Part shown: in pieces, positions 16,265 through 25,234 of the stretch | Position numbering within the stretch: the first letter of the stretch is position 1 | How the letters are laid out: every line of letters begins with the position of its first letter | Origin: Pontibacter sp. HSC-36F09 | Lineage (GTDB): Bacteria; Bacteroidota; Bacteroidia; Cytophagales; Hymenobacteraceae | Reading direction: 5' to 3' | Length of the DNA stretch: 64,000 nt | Assembly (NCBI RefSeq): GCF_024171605.1 | Contig: NZ_JALKAA010000003.1 | Coordinates: 124,001-188,000, forward strand | Made by a program: the position numbers and the translations under genes | The notes under the pieces: generated by a model | What the model was told of the DNA's origin: nothing | What the model saw: only the letters and a program-made list of their open reading frames with translations | The model's database searches: none

Positions 16265-17441
16265 TGGCAGCCAACTTAATTTTGTTTGTTTCAATCTTTA
16301 AAAACAGGCCGATATACAACCAGATCAACGCATCAGTGCCTCTGAACTGAATAAGAGATGCAATAAAATAAACCAGAATGATAATGGCCAAGGGATTACT
16401 TAACCGGGACTTGAGAGCCTTGATGCTGATATTATACACCACGATAAGGTATAAAAGCAAGCCAATAATGCCAAACTCGATCAGGAGCTGCATGTACAGG
16501 TTATGCAGGTTGTCTTCCTCATAGTCAATTCCTGATATCGACTCTAAGGCGTAAATGCCATTGCCGGCACCATAGCCCATAAATTTGCTATCCCAGAGCG
16601 CTGAACCATAATATTGCCACATCGCAAATCGGCCACCCATACCCTTGTCGGTACTGCTGCCGAACTCTGTGAACCGCTGCAGAGCGTATACCTTCTCGGC
16701 CAGGTTATCCAAATCAATGAAAAAAATGAAAGCCAGCACTGCCATTAAACCCAGCATAACAATAGCGCGTCGCTCCTGTTTGGAGGTTGTGGCAGATATA
16801 AATTTGAAACCGGCTACCAGAATAGCAATCACAACGCCAACTCTGGAGGCATAAATCATGCTAACTGCCAGTGTGACAATTAGCACCAGGTAGAAGAGCC
16901 TTTTCCGGTTAATGAAAAGGGCCGTGTTCAGCCCCATCCAGGTTGCTTCCAGGTTTGTGCCCCCTCCATAGAGGGTATAAATGTCTGGGTGACCGTCCGG
17001 GGCTTTCATAAAGCGCTTAATCTCCGGGATATGGAAGAAAAGTTTGCCAACAATGATGATGAAAACAAGCAAAGCCGCCTGCTGGAGGACTTTAAAGACT
17101 TGCTCTTGAGTAATGGTCCCTGCAATGTAGTAACCAATAACAAAAGCGTACAAGGCGAACAGGTGATTTACCAGAAGCCTGTTGAACGGGTATACCAGAA
17201 AAAGCAGCAGGGAAATTAACGTTATACCTGCAAAATACTCAAATACATAGGATGGAATTTTGAGCAGCTCGCTCTTTGGCTTGTAAAAAAGGAAAGGTAT
17301 AAATAAGAGCGCAAAATAGTGGTAAAGCTTGATTGCTGTGCCCTCAACCAGTATCCAGCCCGTCAAACCCAGGTTCTGCAGGTTGAGAAACAGAAAGAAC
17401 AGAAATAGATATAAACCGAAGCTGTTTACCGTGAGTCGCAT
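16254..17441 (-). CDS. Second O-antigen polymerase/ligase-like membrane protein
   Basis: From the ATG at 17441 (an earlier in-frame start is at 17486), the 395-residue protein is strongly hydrophobic with about ten membrane segments. The large loop has GGRFAMWQYYGSALWDSKFM, GYGAGNGIYALESI and EEDNLHNLYMQLLIEFGIIG, matching the Wzy-type pattern of R...W...GxGxG...HNxYLQ. It is probably the O-unit polymerase that joins repeat units in the periplasm, leaving the product at 14154-15467 as the alternative ligase. The assignment between the two is a guess. Confidence 0.83.
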   Translation of the reverse strand: MRLTVNSFGLYLFLFFLFLNLQNLGLTGWILVEGTAIKLYHYFALLFIPFLFYKPKSELLKIPSYVFEYFAGITLISLLLFLVYPFNRLLVNHLFALYAFVIGYYIAGTITQEQVFKVLQQAALLVFIIIVGKLFFHIPEIKRFMKAPDGHPDIYTLYGGGTNLEATWMGLNTALFINRKRLFYLVLIVTLAVSMIYASRVGVVIAILVAGFKFISATTSKQERRAIVMLGLMAVLAFIFFIDLDNLAEKVYALQRFTEFGSSTDKGMGGRFAMWQYYGSALWDSKFMGYGAGNGIYALESISGIDYEEDNLHNLYMQLLIEFGIIGLLLYLIVVYNISIKALKSRLSNPLAIIILVYFIASLIQFRGTDALIWLYIGLFLKIETNKIKLAANEQ

Positions 17442-17519
17442 CTTAGTTAATAGGATCAGCGCAATGTGCTGCAAAGTAGCTGACAAAATGTAAAATTAGG
17501 AAAATAATGTTCCCAAAAA

Positions 17520-18365
17520 CTAATATTGCTTCTTTATAGGGGAGATACGGGTCCGGTAGAAATGGTTTATAAAAGACAAGGGCGTGTCAGTTAAAGCCTG
17601 CGAGATCTTGTACCGCATCATGGTCCAGTAGTAGTAAATCTGATGAGTGATCCTGTTGCCAAATACCTCGTTCTTTGCTCTAAGGACCTCGCGATAACAT
17701 CCTTCTATATTCGCCGATACGCCGCCTAGCCTCATATTGGTGATAATAAGATCCACGTAAATGAACTTCGTCCCAGCATTGTAAAGGCGTAGTAACAGGT
17801 GGTAGTCCATTGCCAGTTTATAGTTGAGGTCAAAGACGCCATACCTGTCGTAGAGGGTCTTGCTGACGAATACAGTGGGATGGTTCAGGCTCATTTCCAG
17901 GGGCAGGATGTCCAGATTGGGCCTTGCCTGGTGCGCTTTGCTGCCGTCCTGGTTCCAATACTGCTTGTTGCCGTGCAACACACTTTCCGGCTCATAGTGG
18001 GCGACCATATTGGAGATGGCCTCCGGCTCATACCAGTCGTCGGCATTCAGTATACCCACCAAGTCTCCCGTGGCGAGGGTAATTCCTTTATTAAAGGCAT
18101 CGCTTATACCTTTGTCAGGCTCGCTTTTCCAATAAGCCAGTTGACTGTCGTATTTCCTGATGATATCGAGTGTACCGTCCGTAGACCCACCATCTACTAT
18201 AATATATTCTATGTTTTTGTAGCTCTGTGAAAGAACGCTTTGGATGGTTTGCTCTAAGTACTTCTCACCATTGTAGACAATGGTGATCACCGACACTAGA
18301 ACACCCGTTTGCGATCTCGTTTCAGATTTATTTAGGCGGTATCCTCCTGACAACGTGTGGGCCAT
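17520..18365 (-). CDS. Glycosyltransferase family 2 (WcaE-like)
   Basis: The 281-residue protein begins with a 22-residue polar extension and then a GT-A domain: VSVITIVYNGEKYLEQTIQS (residues 25-44), VDGGSTDGT (57-65) and NADD (107-110). The pattern KSEPDKGISDAFNKGI after the first sheet is typical of colanic-acid-type WcaE transferases. It would add a sugar to the undecaprenyl-linked unit. The gene is spaced 37 bases from the next upstream gene, in line with one long transcript. Confidence 0.88.
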   Translation of the reverse strand: MAHTLSGGYRLNKSETRSQTGVLVSVITIVYNGEKYLEQTIQSVLSQSYKNIEYIIVDGGSTDGTLDIIRKYDSQLAYWKSEPDKGISDAFNKGITLATGDLVGILNADDWYEPEAISNMVAHYEPESVLHGNKQYWNQDGSKAHQARPNLDILPLEMSLNHPTVFVSKTLYDRYGVFDLNYKLAMDYHLLLRLYNAGTKFIYVDLIITNMRLGGVSANIEGCYREVLRAKNEVFGNRITHQIYYYWTMMRYKISQALTDTPLSFINHFYRTRISPIKKQY

Positions 18366-18402
18366 GGTATAGTAAACTTTGTAAACAGATAAGGCTAAGG
18401 CT

Positions 18403-19512
18403 CTACATCACCTTAATCATGTGGTCTTTACCTGCAATTTGGGCGTACAGGCGCTGGTACTCCTGGGAAACAATACGTATGTCATATTCTTTTTCACTCC
18501 ATTCCCGGGAGTTTTGTTCCATTTGGCGAAGGTTCTCCCTGTTTTGCATAAGCCACTGTATTTTGCTGATGGCCTCTTCTGCTGTCAGAAAACTGAACCC
18601 GTTATAACCATCCTTTACCAGATCTCTGTTTCCCACGCAGTCTGACAGAAGTAGACATTTTCCTAAACTAAGAGCTTCCAGAACTGAAAAAGGCAAGCCT
18701 TCCCATAAAGAAGTGGACAGGTATAGGTCACCTGATCTAACGGTGCTCTCTACTTCTTGTTTTGACAGCCAACCCGTAATATCAATATTATCGGCACTCA
18801 GAATTTCTCGTTGTACTTTCTCTCCTTCGCCTATCCATACAAATTTTACATCCTGCTGGTTGGCAAAAGCCATGGCTATACGGTTAAACAGTAAAGGATT
18901 TTTCTGCTCAGTGATCCGGCCGCAGGTTACGATCGTGAAGGGCTTTCCCGGTTCAGTTGGCTGAACTGGGGTAGACCAGTCTGGTAGAGCAGTACCGTTG
19001 TTGATAAAAGACGTTTTGATGCCGATCTCTTCATAACTGTGCGCCTCTGAGGATGAGCAGCATACCACTTGGCCAGAAAGCTTGTTGGCAACTTTCTCCA
19101 GGAGGATGTAGAGTGATTTCTTTTTGGGAGAAACATCGGCACGGGCAAAGGGAGCGCCATTCGGGGTATAGATCACCTGCTTTTTACCTAACAGGAAGCA
19201 GGCTGCCCTGCCTATAAAACCAGCCTTGGAAGAATGTAGGTGAACAACATCAGCTCCTTCAATGCCTTTCAAAATTTGAATCAGTTCCGTCAAAGCTTTG
19301 AGGTCCTGACCAGGCCTGATTTCCCGCTGGGCATTTTTCCAGTGTATGAAACTGACTCCTTTCGGGAATTTAGCTTTAACTGCCTCAGCGCTGGTTTCAT
19401 CCACCCGCTCTCCATGAATGACAACATGCTCGCAGGAAGTGTACTGTGTCAGCAGGTTAATAAAGTGTGCCGTGCCGGCTGCAAAACACTCAACTACATG
19501 GACTACTTTCAT
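18403..19512 (-). CDS. Glycosyltransferase family 4
   Basis: The 369-residue protein has the two-domain GT-B layout. The N-terminal half opens MKVVHVVECFAAGTAHFINL and has DVVHLHSSKAGFIGRAACFL near residue 90. The C-terminal half has FTIVTCGRITEQKNP near 190 and the donor-site helix SLWEGLPFSVLEALSLGKC near 267 with the E-x7-E motif. It is a retaining transferase acting at the cytoplasmic face on the lipid-linked glycan. Donor sugar unknown. Confidence 0.9.
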   Translation of the reverse strand: MKVVHVVECFAAGTAHFINLLTQYTSCEHVVIHGERVDETSAEAVKAKFPKGVSFIHWKNAQREIRPGQDLKALTELIQILKGIEGADVVHLHSSKAGFIGRAACFLLGKKQVIYTPNGAPFARADVSPKKKSLYILLEKVANKLSGQVVCCSSSEAHSYEEIGIKTSFINNGTALPDWSTPVQPTEPGKPFTIVTCGRITEQKNPLLFNRIAMAFANQQDVKFVWIGEGEKVQREILSADNIDITGWLSKQEVESTVRSGDLYLSTSLWEGLPFSVLEALSLGKCLLLSDCVGNRDLVKDGYNGFSFLTAEEAISKIQWLMQNRENLRQMEQNSREWSEKEYDIRIVSQEYQRLYAQIAGKDHMIKVM

Positions 19513-19629
19513 GGAAAGGGTGTGGTAAATAAGCTTGAACAGCTACAAAACTAAAGATTGTAAATGAAAGGTACGTTAGAATTGCCAATAAACTCCTTTG
19601 GTAAATATATAAGCAAGTTTCGTAACCTA

Positions 19630-20874
19630 TTATGAACCAATGCCTAAAGCTTTTTTATACTGTTCTAAATAAGCCTGGATTACTACACTTACATCAAAAG
19701 CGCTCACCGCTTTCTCTCGTGCAGCACGGCCGGTGGTCTCATTGTTTTTATTTGAAAGCACCCAGTCAATTCCTTTTGCCAAATCAGCGGTGCTGTATGG
19801 CTCAGCAAGATACCCATTGGCTTTATGATCAACAATATCGAGAAGCCCCGTAGTTCCGAACGCGACAACAGGGGTACCGCAGCTCATGGATTCGGTTGCA
19901 GCTTGACCAAAAGCCTCCTGATAACTCGGGACAACCGTAACATCGGCCGCGCTGTATATTATTTGTAATGCGATGTTGTCGTGTATCGTACCCAAGTAGT
20001 GAGTTTCTATACCTGTTTCGAAAGGTATAGCTGGCTTGTTGCTACCGATGATCAATAGCTCTACATCTTCAGTTTGAATTCTGTTCAGGCTATCTAATAA
20101 AAGGGTGAAGCCCTTATTCTGGTCGCCCAATGCGTTTTTTGCGCCGAATAGTATGAACTGTTTCTTTTCCGGTAGGTTTAATATGTTTCTTGCTACCGAC
20201 TTAGCAACAGGCGAGAAGGAGCGGGTGTCGAGAGGTATAGGTATAGGAACCACTTTTCTTTCGCCGAGTAACTTACTTGCTGCAGCAGATTCTGCCAGCC
20301 ATTTACTAGGTGCGGTGATGGAAAAGTTCTTAATTTTGGAATAGGTTCTTTTCTTGCGGTTAAAAACGATACTGCTTAAGTCGCGTTGCCGCCTAGAACC
20401 TAGAACAGGGCAGCTACCGCAGCCATCCAAATACCTTTCGCAGCTAAGCCTTACGTGACAACCACCTGTAAATGCCCAGCTGTCATGCAACGTCCAGATT
20501 ATAGGAGACTTGATCCGTGCGATTTCTTCGATGCTCATCATGCCCTCGCCTATCCAATGCAGATGCACAATATCAGGCTTCAGCGCATTAATTCTGTTAG
20601 CTATGCCGCTCATAGGAACCCAGGCAGCCGAAAAGTGGGCTTTTGGACCGTTTTTATAGAAGAGCTTTGGCAACTTGTCCAAAAAAGGTCTAATAATAGC
20701 TGCCGCCTTTTGCATAGACGTACCAGGCCCCATTACAGTGCAGTCATCAGTTTCTTTTGACTGCACGAGCATATGGCTGTCTATTCCTGTTTGCAATAGG
20801 GCCTTGTGAATTCTGGATGCAGCACGTGCGGCACCCCCTTGCGTTTCAGATGTATTTACATGCACTACCCTCAT
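19630..20874 (-). CDS. Glycosyltransferase family 4 with Cys cluster
   Basis: The 414-residue GT-B protein begins MRVVHVNTSETQGGAARAAS, has LHWIGEGMMSIEEIARI, and then a cysteine cluster GGCHVRLSCERYLDGCGSCP near residue 137 that recurs in a WcaC-like subset of GT4 enzymes and may bind a metal. The donor site is VVPSYQEAFGQAATESMSCG near 318. It adds a sugar in the same pathway as its neighbours. Upstream, the HlpA-like gene ends 3 bases away, so they are cotranscribed. Confidence 0.9.
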   Translation of the reverse strand: MRVVHVNTSETQGGAARAASRIHKALLQTGIDSHMLVQSKETDDCTVMGPGTSMQKAAAIIRPFLDKLPKLFYKNGPKAHFSAAWVPMSGIANRINALKPDIVHLHWIGEGMMSIEEIARIKSPIIWTLHDSWAFTGGCHVRLSCERYLDGCGSCPVLGSRRQRDLSSIVFNRKKRTYSKIKNFSITAPSKWLAESAAASKLLGERKVVPIPIPLDTRSFSPVAKSVARNILNLPEKKQFILFGAKNALGDQNKGFTLLLDSLNRIQTEDVELLIIGSNKPAIPFETGIETHYLGTIHDNIALQIIYSAADVTVVPSYQEAFGQAATESMSCGTPVVAFGTTGLLDIVDHKANGYLAEPYSTADLAKGIDWVLSNKNNETTGRAAREKAVSAFDVSVVIQAYLEQYKKALGIGS

Positions 20875-20877
20875 CCG

Positions 20878-21813
20878 CTACATCCCCAATACAAGCCTGC
20901 GCAATTTGTTGAAAGCCCGCGTTGTGGCAGACTTGCGGTTAAAAGCATGAGTATAAAGCCACTGGTCATACCCATTGTCAACAAATTCACTCAAGTCAAC
21001 TTCTACTTCATGGGCAGGTATAGCACTATGTGTTGGATCAACGGCTACTAAGTGAGTTGAGTCTTCCCCAAAACCTATATTGGACACCATATTGGTGTTA
21101 GGAGAAATGAATTTGGCATTATTCATCAACATCTGAAAAGAAAGTTGGTAATCCCATGTGTTTATTTCTCCAATGGCTGTTTTATGAAAGGATCGCTGAA
21201 AGTATCTTCTAGTATCTTCAGGTGCATCTCGCAGCGCAGGGACATCATCAATATTGCCCGTCCAGTTTTTCATCTGTCTATCGTACTTTTCCCAGACACG
21301 CCTCCAGGTTGCCCATCCCCAGATCAAAGGAAAACTGACCAAAGATGCTTTGTCGGCAATAGCCTGACTTACAGGAGCCCGGTAATCCCCGGTTATACCA
21401 TATATGTTTTCGTGGTCTTTGTATTTAATCAAAGCTTCCTCTGCATACCTAAAGAAGCTCTGGCTTGGTAAACAATCATCTTCCAGGATAATGCCGCATT
21501 CTTCGTGTTCAAAAAACCAGGAAATTGCGCCACTTACGGCTCTTCCACATCCAAGGTTTGTGAGTCGGAATAGGGTTTTTACCTCACAGTCCCAATCAAC
21601 ATTGTCTGTAATAAATGTTCTTACTGCCTGCACCTTCTCAAGTTCGCCAGCTACATTTTCTCTGGGGCCATCCGAAGCCAGGTATAGCCTGGGCGGTCTT
21701 GACTGACGTATAGATTCAAAGACTTTCCGGGTGGTTTCGAGTCGGTTAAAGACAATGAACAGAACTGCGGTATGCAGTGAATTGCCAACAATAGGGTTTT
21801 GGGTACTTTCCAT
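20878..21813 (-). CDS. GT-A type transferase, 'HlpA-like' family
   Basis: The 311-residue protein contains TAVLFIVFNRLETTRKVFES (about 15-34), RLYLASDGPRENV, a LGCGRAVSGAISWFFEHEE segment, and ILEDDCLPSQSFFRYAEE near 113, which supplies the acidic motif of nucleotide-diphospho-sugar transferases. WGWATWRRVWEKYD follows. Databases often label this family hemolytic protein HlpA-like, but the fold and context point to sugar transfer in surface polysaccharide synthesis. The substrate is unknown. Confidence 0.82.
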   Translation of the reverse strand: MESTQNPIVGNSLHTAVLFIVFNRLETTRKVFESIRQSRPPRLYLASDGPRENVAGELEKVQAVRTFITDNVDWDCEVKTLFRLTNLGCGRAVSGAISWFFEHEECGIILEDDCLPSQSFFRYAEEALIKYKDHENIYGITGDYRAPVSQAIADKASLVSFPLIWGWATWRRVWEKYDRQMKNWTGNIDDVPALRDAPEDTRRYFQRSFHKTAIGEINTWDYQLSFQMLMNNAKFISPNTNMVSNIGFGEDSTHLVAVDPTHSAIPAHEVEVDLSEFVDNGYDQWLYTHAFNRKSATTRAFNKLRRLVLGM

Positions 21814-21898
21814 CTTAAAATGAGTAGCGCAAAATAGCCTGTGTATTTATGTTAAGAAGCGTCTTTTAGCGCTAAGAATAATATGCAAATGTTAATCT

Positions 21899-22600
21899 CT
21901 ATTTCGTGTTTTCTCTCCTGTCCAGCTGCTTGTTTTTATACAACAAGGTATTAGGTGTCTTACAGTAGATCCCATAATTCTTTTCGGTGAGGAACATATG
22001 GACAGGCGATTCAAAGATATCCTCCATCGTTGAATGGAGAATTTCAATCAGAACAACAGCAGGTCTGTATTTCACCCAATCGTTTGATTCCAGCACCTCA
22101 AGGTCTAAGCCCTCAACGTCTATGGACATAAATGATATTTCCACTCCCGGGGGAATGTAAGTGTCAAGCAACTCGCCAAGCGGGAGAGTCTGTACATCTT
22201 TTTTGTCTATAATCTTATAGCTGGTCTTATTGTCCCGTTCCTCAGAGAGTTTTTTGTCGAAGCCATTAAGAGCAGGCTCATCAAACATGTAGTATGTTAA
22301 TGTTTGCTTTGTTTTAGAGATGCCGAGCTCTAAATTGATGTCATGAGGACGGGTTTCACGAAAGAGCTTCATGCTATCAGGCATTGCATCTATGTTAATA
22401 CCCCGCCAGCCTTTTTTATAGAATATGTATGTGTTAGAGAACCGTTTGGGATGATGAGCGCCCACATCAACAAAAAAGCCAGTGGGAGCATACTCAAATA
22501 TCCTGTCAAGCAACAGATCTTCCCCTTCCTGAGAATAAGATACTCTTCCATATCTTAAATCAATGACTTTGTTTATGTAACGCTTAACTCTCTGATACAT
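21899..22600 (-). CDS. FkbM family methyltransferase
   Basis: The 233-residue protein has the SAM-binding motif FFVDVGAHHPKRFSNTYIF (from residue 42), GINIDAMPDSMKLFRE next, and a later EISFMSIDVEGLDLEVLES, all typical of FkbM O-methyltransferases. In polysaccharide loci such enzymes cap or decorate sugars with methyl groups, which can set chain length or antigenicity. It lies 1 base after the flippase gene stop. It carries no GGTATA motif and is AT-rich like the rest of the locus. Confidence 0.87.
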   Translation of the reverse strand: MYQRVKRYINKVIDLRYGRVSYSQEGEDLLLDRIFEYAPTGFFVDVGAHHPKRFSNTYIFYKKGWRGINIDAMPDSMKLFRETRPHDINLELGISKTKQTLTYYMFDEPALNGFDKKLSEERDNKTSYKIIDKKDVQTLPLGELLDTYIPPGVEISFMSIDVEGLDLEVLESNDWVKYRPAVVLIEILHSTMEDIFESPVHMFLTEKNYGIYCKTPNTLLYKNKQLDRRENTK

Positions 22601-22601
22601 A

Positions 22602-23918
22602 TTAAATATTGTTTATTTCCCTGGGAGGAAGTATACCTTTAAGGTATAGTAAGTTTATGGATTGTGTGCTTCTGAAAATAAAATTACTTAAAAAAGAAGA
22701 AATTGCATAAGAGATCAATGTAGCTATGGCTGCTCCATTAATGCCATAACCTGGTATTAGAATTACATTCAAAATGATGTTTGATGTAAGGCCGAGCACG
22801 GTTCTATAAAGCGTTACTTTCGTCTGACCCTCTATCACCAGTTGCTGACTACTTGCCACGCCCAGGAAAATAAAGATAGTAGACCAGACATGGATAGTCA
22901 GAACCGGTGTTGCCTCCTGGTACTGCTGCCCATATAACAAAGAAATTATCAAAGGGCTGAGAAAAGTCGTCACGATTGCCAGGATAATACTACTGTAAAT
23001 CAAAATGCTGTAGAGCTTCACTAACTTTTTGTGATACAGCAATGTGTCTTTGTATGCACTTACTAAGGAGGGAAAAACAGAATTGGTAATGACTACCGGC
23101 AAAATAGAGAAAAGCTCAGTGATACGGACAGCTGCTGAGTAATTACCGACAGAAGCAGAGCCTAACATATTCTTTATCATGAGCTGGTCAACCCTCATGT
23201 AGGCTATTACGGTTAAAGCTGAAATAATGAGAGGCCAACTCGACTGCATTAGCGATTTAGCAATAGTAGCATCCCACTGCCATGAGCTTAACCTGACTGC
23301 TAAACTTTTATAAGAGTAGCCTAGTAAAAACATGGCGGCTAGTCCCATATCTAATAAAATGGCCAGCGCAAAATAGCTTACCGGATAATCATTAAGAAGG
23401 AGGTATACTTTAAATAATGAAGATAGAAGTAGCGCTGTGTTCTTGAGTATTACCGAAATTTTTGATCTCAGATGGGCCTGCAAATACAGGTCTACCACAT
23501 CCACGGATTGAAAAATCAGGCCAAATCCAAGAATCAGTATTATCCCAAAAGATTGCTGGTCTTGAGCATATTCTAATCCGAACGCTGCAGCAATAACGAT
23601 GATAAGCGCGATGACTGCACCAAAAAGTCTAAGTAAAAAGCCGGTACCAAGGAGCTTGCTTTTCTCATATTCTCCTCTGACAATCTCTCTTACCAGCGTA
23701 GTGTCAAGGCCGAGGCTTACAAAAGCGGAGAATATGGCGATAAAAGCTTGCCCATAATTCAGTTTACCAAATTGGTCGGGCCCCAAATGCCTTGCTATCC
23801 AAATTCCGATAATAAGTCCAGAACCTATTCTTAGTCCCTTATCAAAAAGTAGCCAGAGGATGTTCGTAGCTATTTTGCTGGAGCCCAGTCTTAAAAATTT
23901 ATGTACAATGGTAGTCAT
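22602..23918 (-). CDS. Polysaccharide flippase (Wzx/RfbX-like)
   Basis: Using the ATG at 23918 (an earlier frame start at 23951 adds 11 residues), the 438-residue protein has about twelve to fourteen hydrophobic segments and the MATE/MOP-type N-terminus WLLFDKGLRIGSGLIIGIWI followed by ARHLGPDQFGKLNYGQAF and GLDTTLVREIVRG. It flips the undecaprenyl-linked repeat unit from the inner to the outer face of the cytoplasmic membrane. It is the first gene of the minus-strand part of the locus. Confidence 0.9.
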   Translation of the reverse strand: MTTIVHKFLRLGSSKIATNILWLLFDKGLRIGSGLIIGIWIARHLGPDQFGKLNYGQAFIAIFSAFVSLGLDTTLVREIVRGEYEKSKLLGTGFLLRLFGAVIALIIVIAAAFGLEYAQDQQSFGIILILGFGLIFQSVDVVDLYLQAHLRSKISVILKNTALLLSSLFKVYLLLNDYPVSYFALAILLDMGLAAMFLLGYSYKSLAVRLSSWQWDATIAKSLMQSSWPLIISALTVIAYMRVDQLMIKNMLGSASVGNYSAAVRITELFSILPVVITNSVFPSLVSAYKDTLLYHKKLVKLYSILIYSSIILAIVTTFLSPLIISLLYGQQYQEATPVLTIHVWSTIFIFLGVASSQQLVIEGQTKVTLYRTVLGLTSNIILNVILIPGYGINGAAIATLISYAISSFLSNFIFRSTQSINLLYLKGILPPREINNI

Positions 23919-24212
23919 CAGGCACCTCGGCCTATTTACATCATCTAACATAAGAGTAATGTTGTATGGGCCTTAGCAAAATTATGTTTTCAATATGTCA
24001 AGTTAGAGTAAATCAGATGTCTACTAATGCTTGTTGTTCAGTACAGCGCGGAATCTACTAATCTTCGAAGACAGCTGTTTTTAAGTAAGCTCCTGAGGCA
24101 CAAATAGCAATTTAGATTAGTCCCATTAATGTTTCTGAAGTCGTGATGTCACACTTCTAATTGTAATAAATGCAAAGCTATTAAAAATATTTACCTTTTA
24201 ATATGGTAAATA
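23919..24212. other. AT-rich divergent spacer of the polysaccharide locus
   Basis: No gene is seen. This AT-rich spacer separates the flippase and Wzz-like genes and should hold the promoter of the minus-strand locus, but I cannot point to a perfect -7 box for that direction. Confidence 0.4.
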
Positions 24213-24241
24213 TTGCATCTGAAATTTTAGCGGTATATTTG
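24213..24241 (+). promoter_or_regulatory. Candidate promoter of the Wzz-like gene
   Basis: TTG at 24213-24215 and TATATTTG at 24234-24241 (18 bases apart) match the Bacteroidota -33/-7 pattern. Since transcription would begin near 24248, a start codon at 24203 is excluded and 24257 or 24284 must be used. Confidence 0.42.
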
Positions 24242-24283
24242 GCAAATTTTGATGGTATGCAACAATTCAAAGAGCGTGAGCAA

Positions 24284-25156
24284 ATGCCCAAGGCAAACGA
24301 TGAGGTAGATCTGATTGTTTTATTTGATTTAATAAGAAGATTTTTCAATAAAGTCTCCAGAGGCATTGCGTTTACTGCTAGGGCTGCGAAAAATAATATA
24401 GGATTACTTCTGATTTTCATATTGTTAGGAAGCGGAATCGGGTACGGATTGACTCTAATCACCAAAGCTTACTATACCTCTTCCATGACGCTGATGCTGG
24501 CTAACATCCGAAACGAATTTATTGAAGATCAGCTAAATAAGTTGTCTTTGATGGTAGCAGAAGAGAACTACGAAGCAGTAGCTGAGAGGCTGGACATTAA
24601 CACTGAGGCTGCCCGCCAAATCAAAAAGATGAGTTTCTCAAATCTGGACCAGGATAGGATTCAGGAGGATAGCGTACTGACCGGTTCTCCTTTCCGAATT
24701 GAACTGTCCTTATACGACAGGACTCTTTTTGAAACCATGGAGCCTGCTTTCACCAATTACCTGGAGAACAACCGGTATTTTGCTAGGCAGAAGAGAATAA
24801 AGCAGCGCCAGGTAGAGAATATGGTGTCTAAACTGAAGGGTGAAATATCTTCTATCGACAGCATGAAAACGAATGTCAGTGAGCCTAGAGGCCCGGTGAA
24901 TGGATTTGTGTATGGACAGCCAATCGACCCGACCAATTTATACCGAGAGAGTATTACGATGTACAAAGAGCAGGTAAAATTGGAGGCCGATTTGGAAAAG
25001 CTCGACAATGTCGAAATTGTAACAGGATTTGTACCGAGATTACGTCCTACAGGACCAAATCTGCTTAGCTACATTGCTATCGGAGCCTTGATTGCATTTG
25101 TAATTGGTTGTATAGTGGCACTGAATCGGGAAGCCAAAAAGCAGGCAACTGCTTAA
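24284..25156 (+). CDS. Wzz/chain-length-determinant-like protein
   Basis: From the ATG at 24284 the protein is 290 residues long; 24257 is an alternative. It begins with an acidic DEVDLIVLFDLIRRFF segment, has a membrane helix near residues 35-58 (NIGLLLIFILLGSGIGYGLT), a long periplasmic, coiled-coil-prone region, and a second helix near 258-282 just before the C-terminus. This two-helix layout is that of polysaccharide co-polymerases, which set chain length with Wzy. It has no kinase domain. It is divergent from the rest of the locus and followed by a strong terminator. It lacks the usual Pro-rich motif as far as I can see, so the subfamily is uncertain. Confidence 0.78.
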   Translation: MPKANDEVDLIVLFDLIRRFFNKVSRGIAFTARAAKNNIGLLLIFILLGSGIGYGLTLITKAYYTSSMTLMLANIRNEFIEDQLNKLSLMVAEENYEAVAERLDINTEAARQIKKMSFSNLDQDRIQEDSVLTGSPFRIELSLYDRTLFETMEPAFTNYLENNRYFARQKRIKQRQVENMVSKLKGEISSIDSMKTNVSEPRGPVNGFVYGQPIDPTNLYRESITMYKEQVKLEADLEKLDNVEIVTGFVPRLRPTGPNLLSYIAIGALIAFVIGCIVALNREAKKQATA

Positions 25157-25177
25157 TGCTAACTAACTTATTGTTTT

Positions 25178-25222
25178 AAAGCAGAATTCCCGCTTCTTTA
25201 GGAGAAGCGGGAATTCTGCTTT
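25178..25222. terminator. Bidirectional intrinsic terminator
   Basis: A perfect 20 bp stem (25178-25197 with 25203-25222) with a 5-base loop separates the convergent Wzz-like and GNAT-nitrilase genes. Confidence 0.9.
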
Positions 25223-25234
25223 AACAGTATACTA

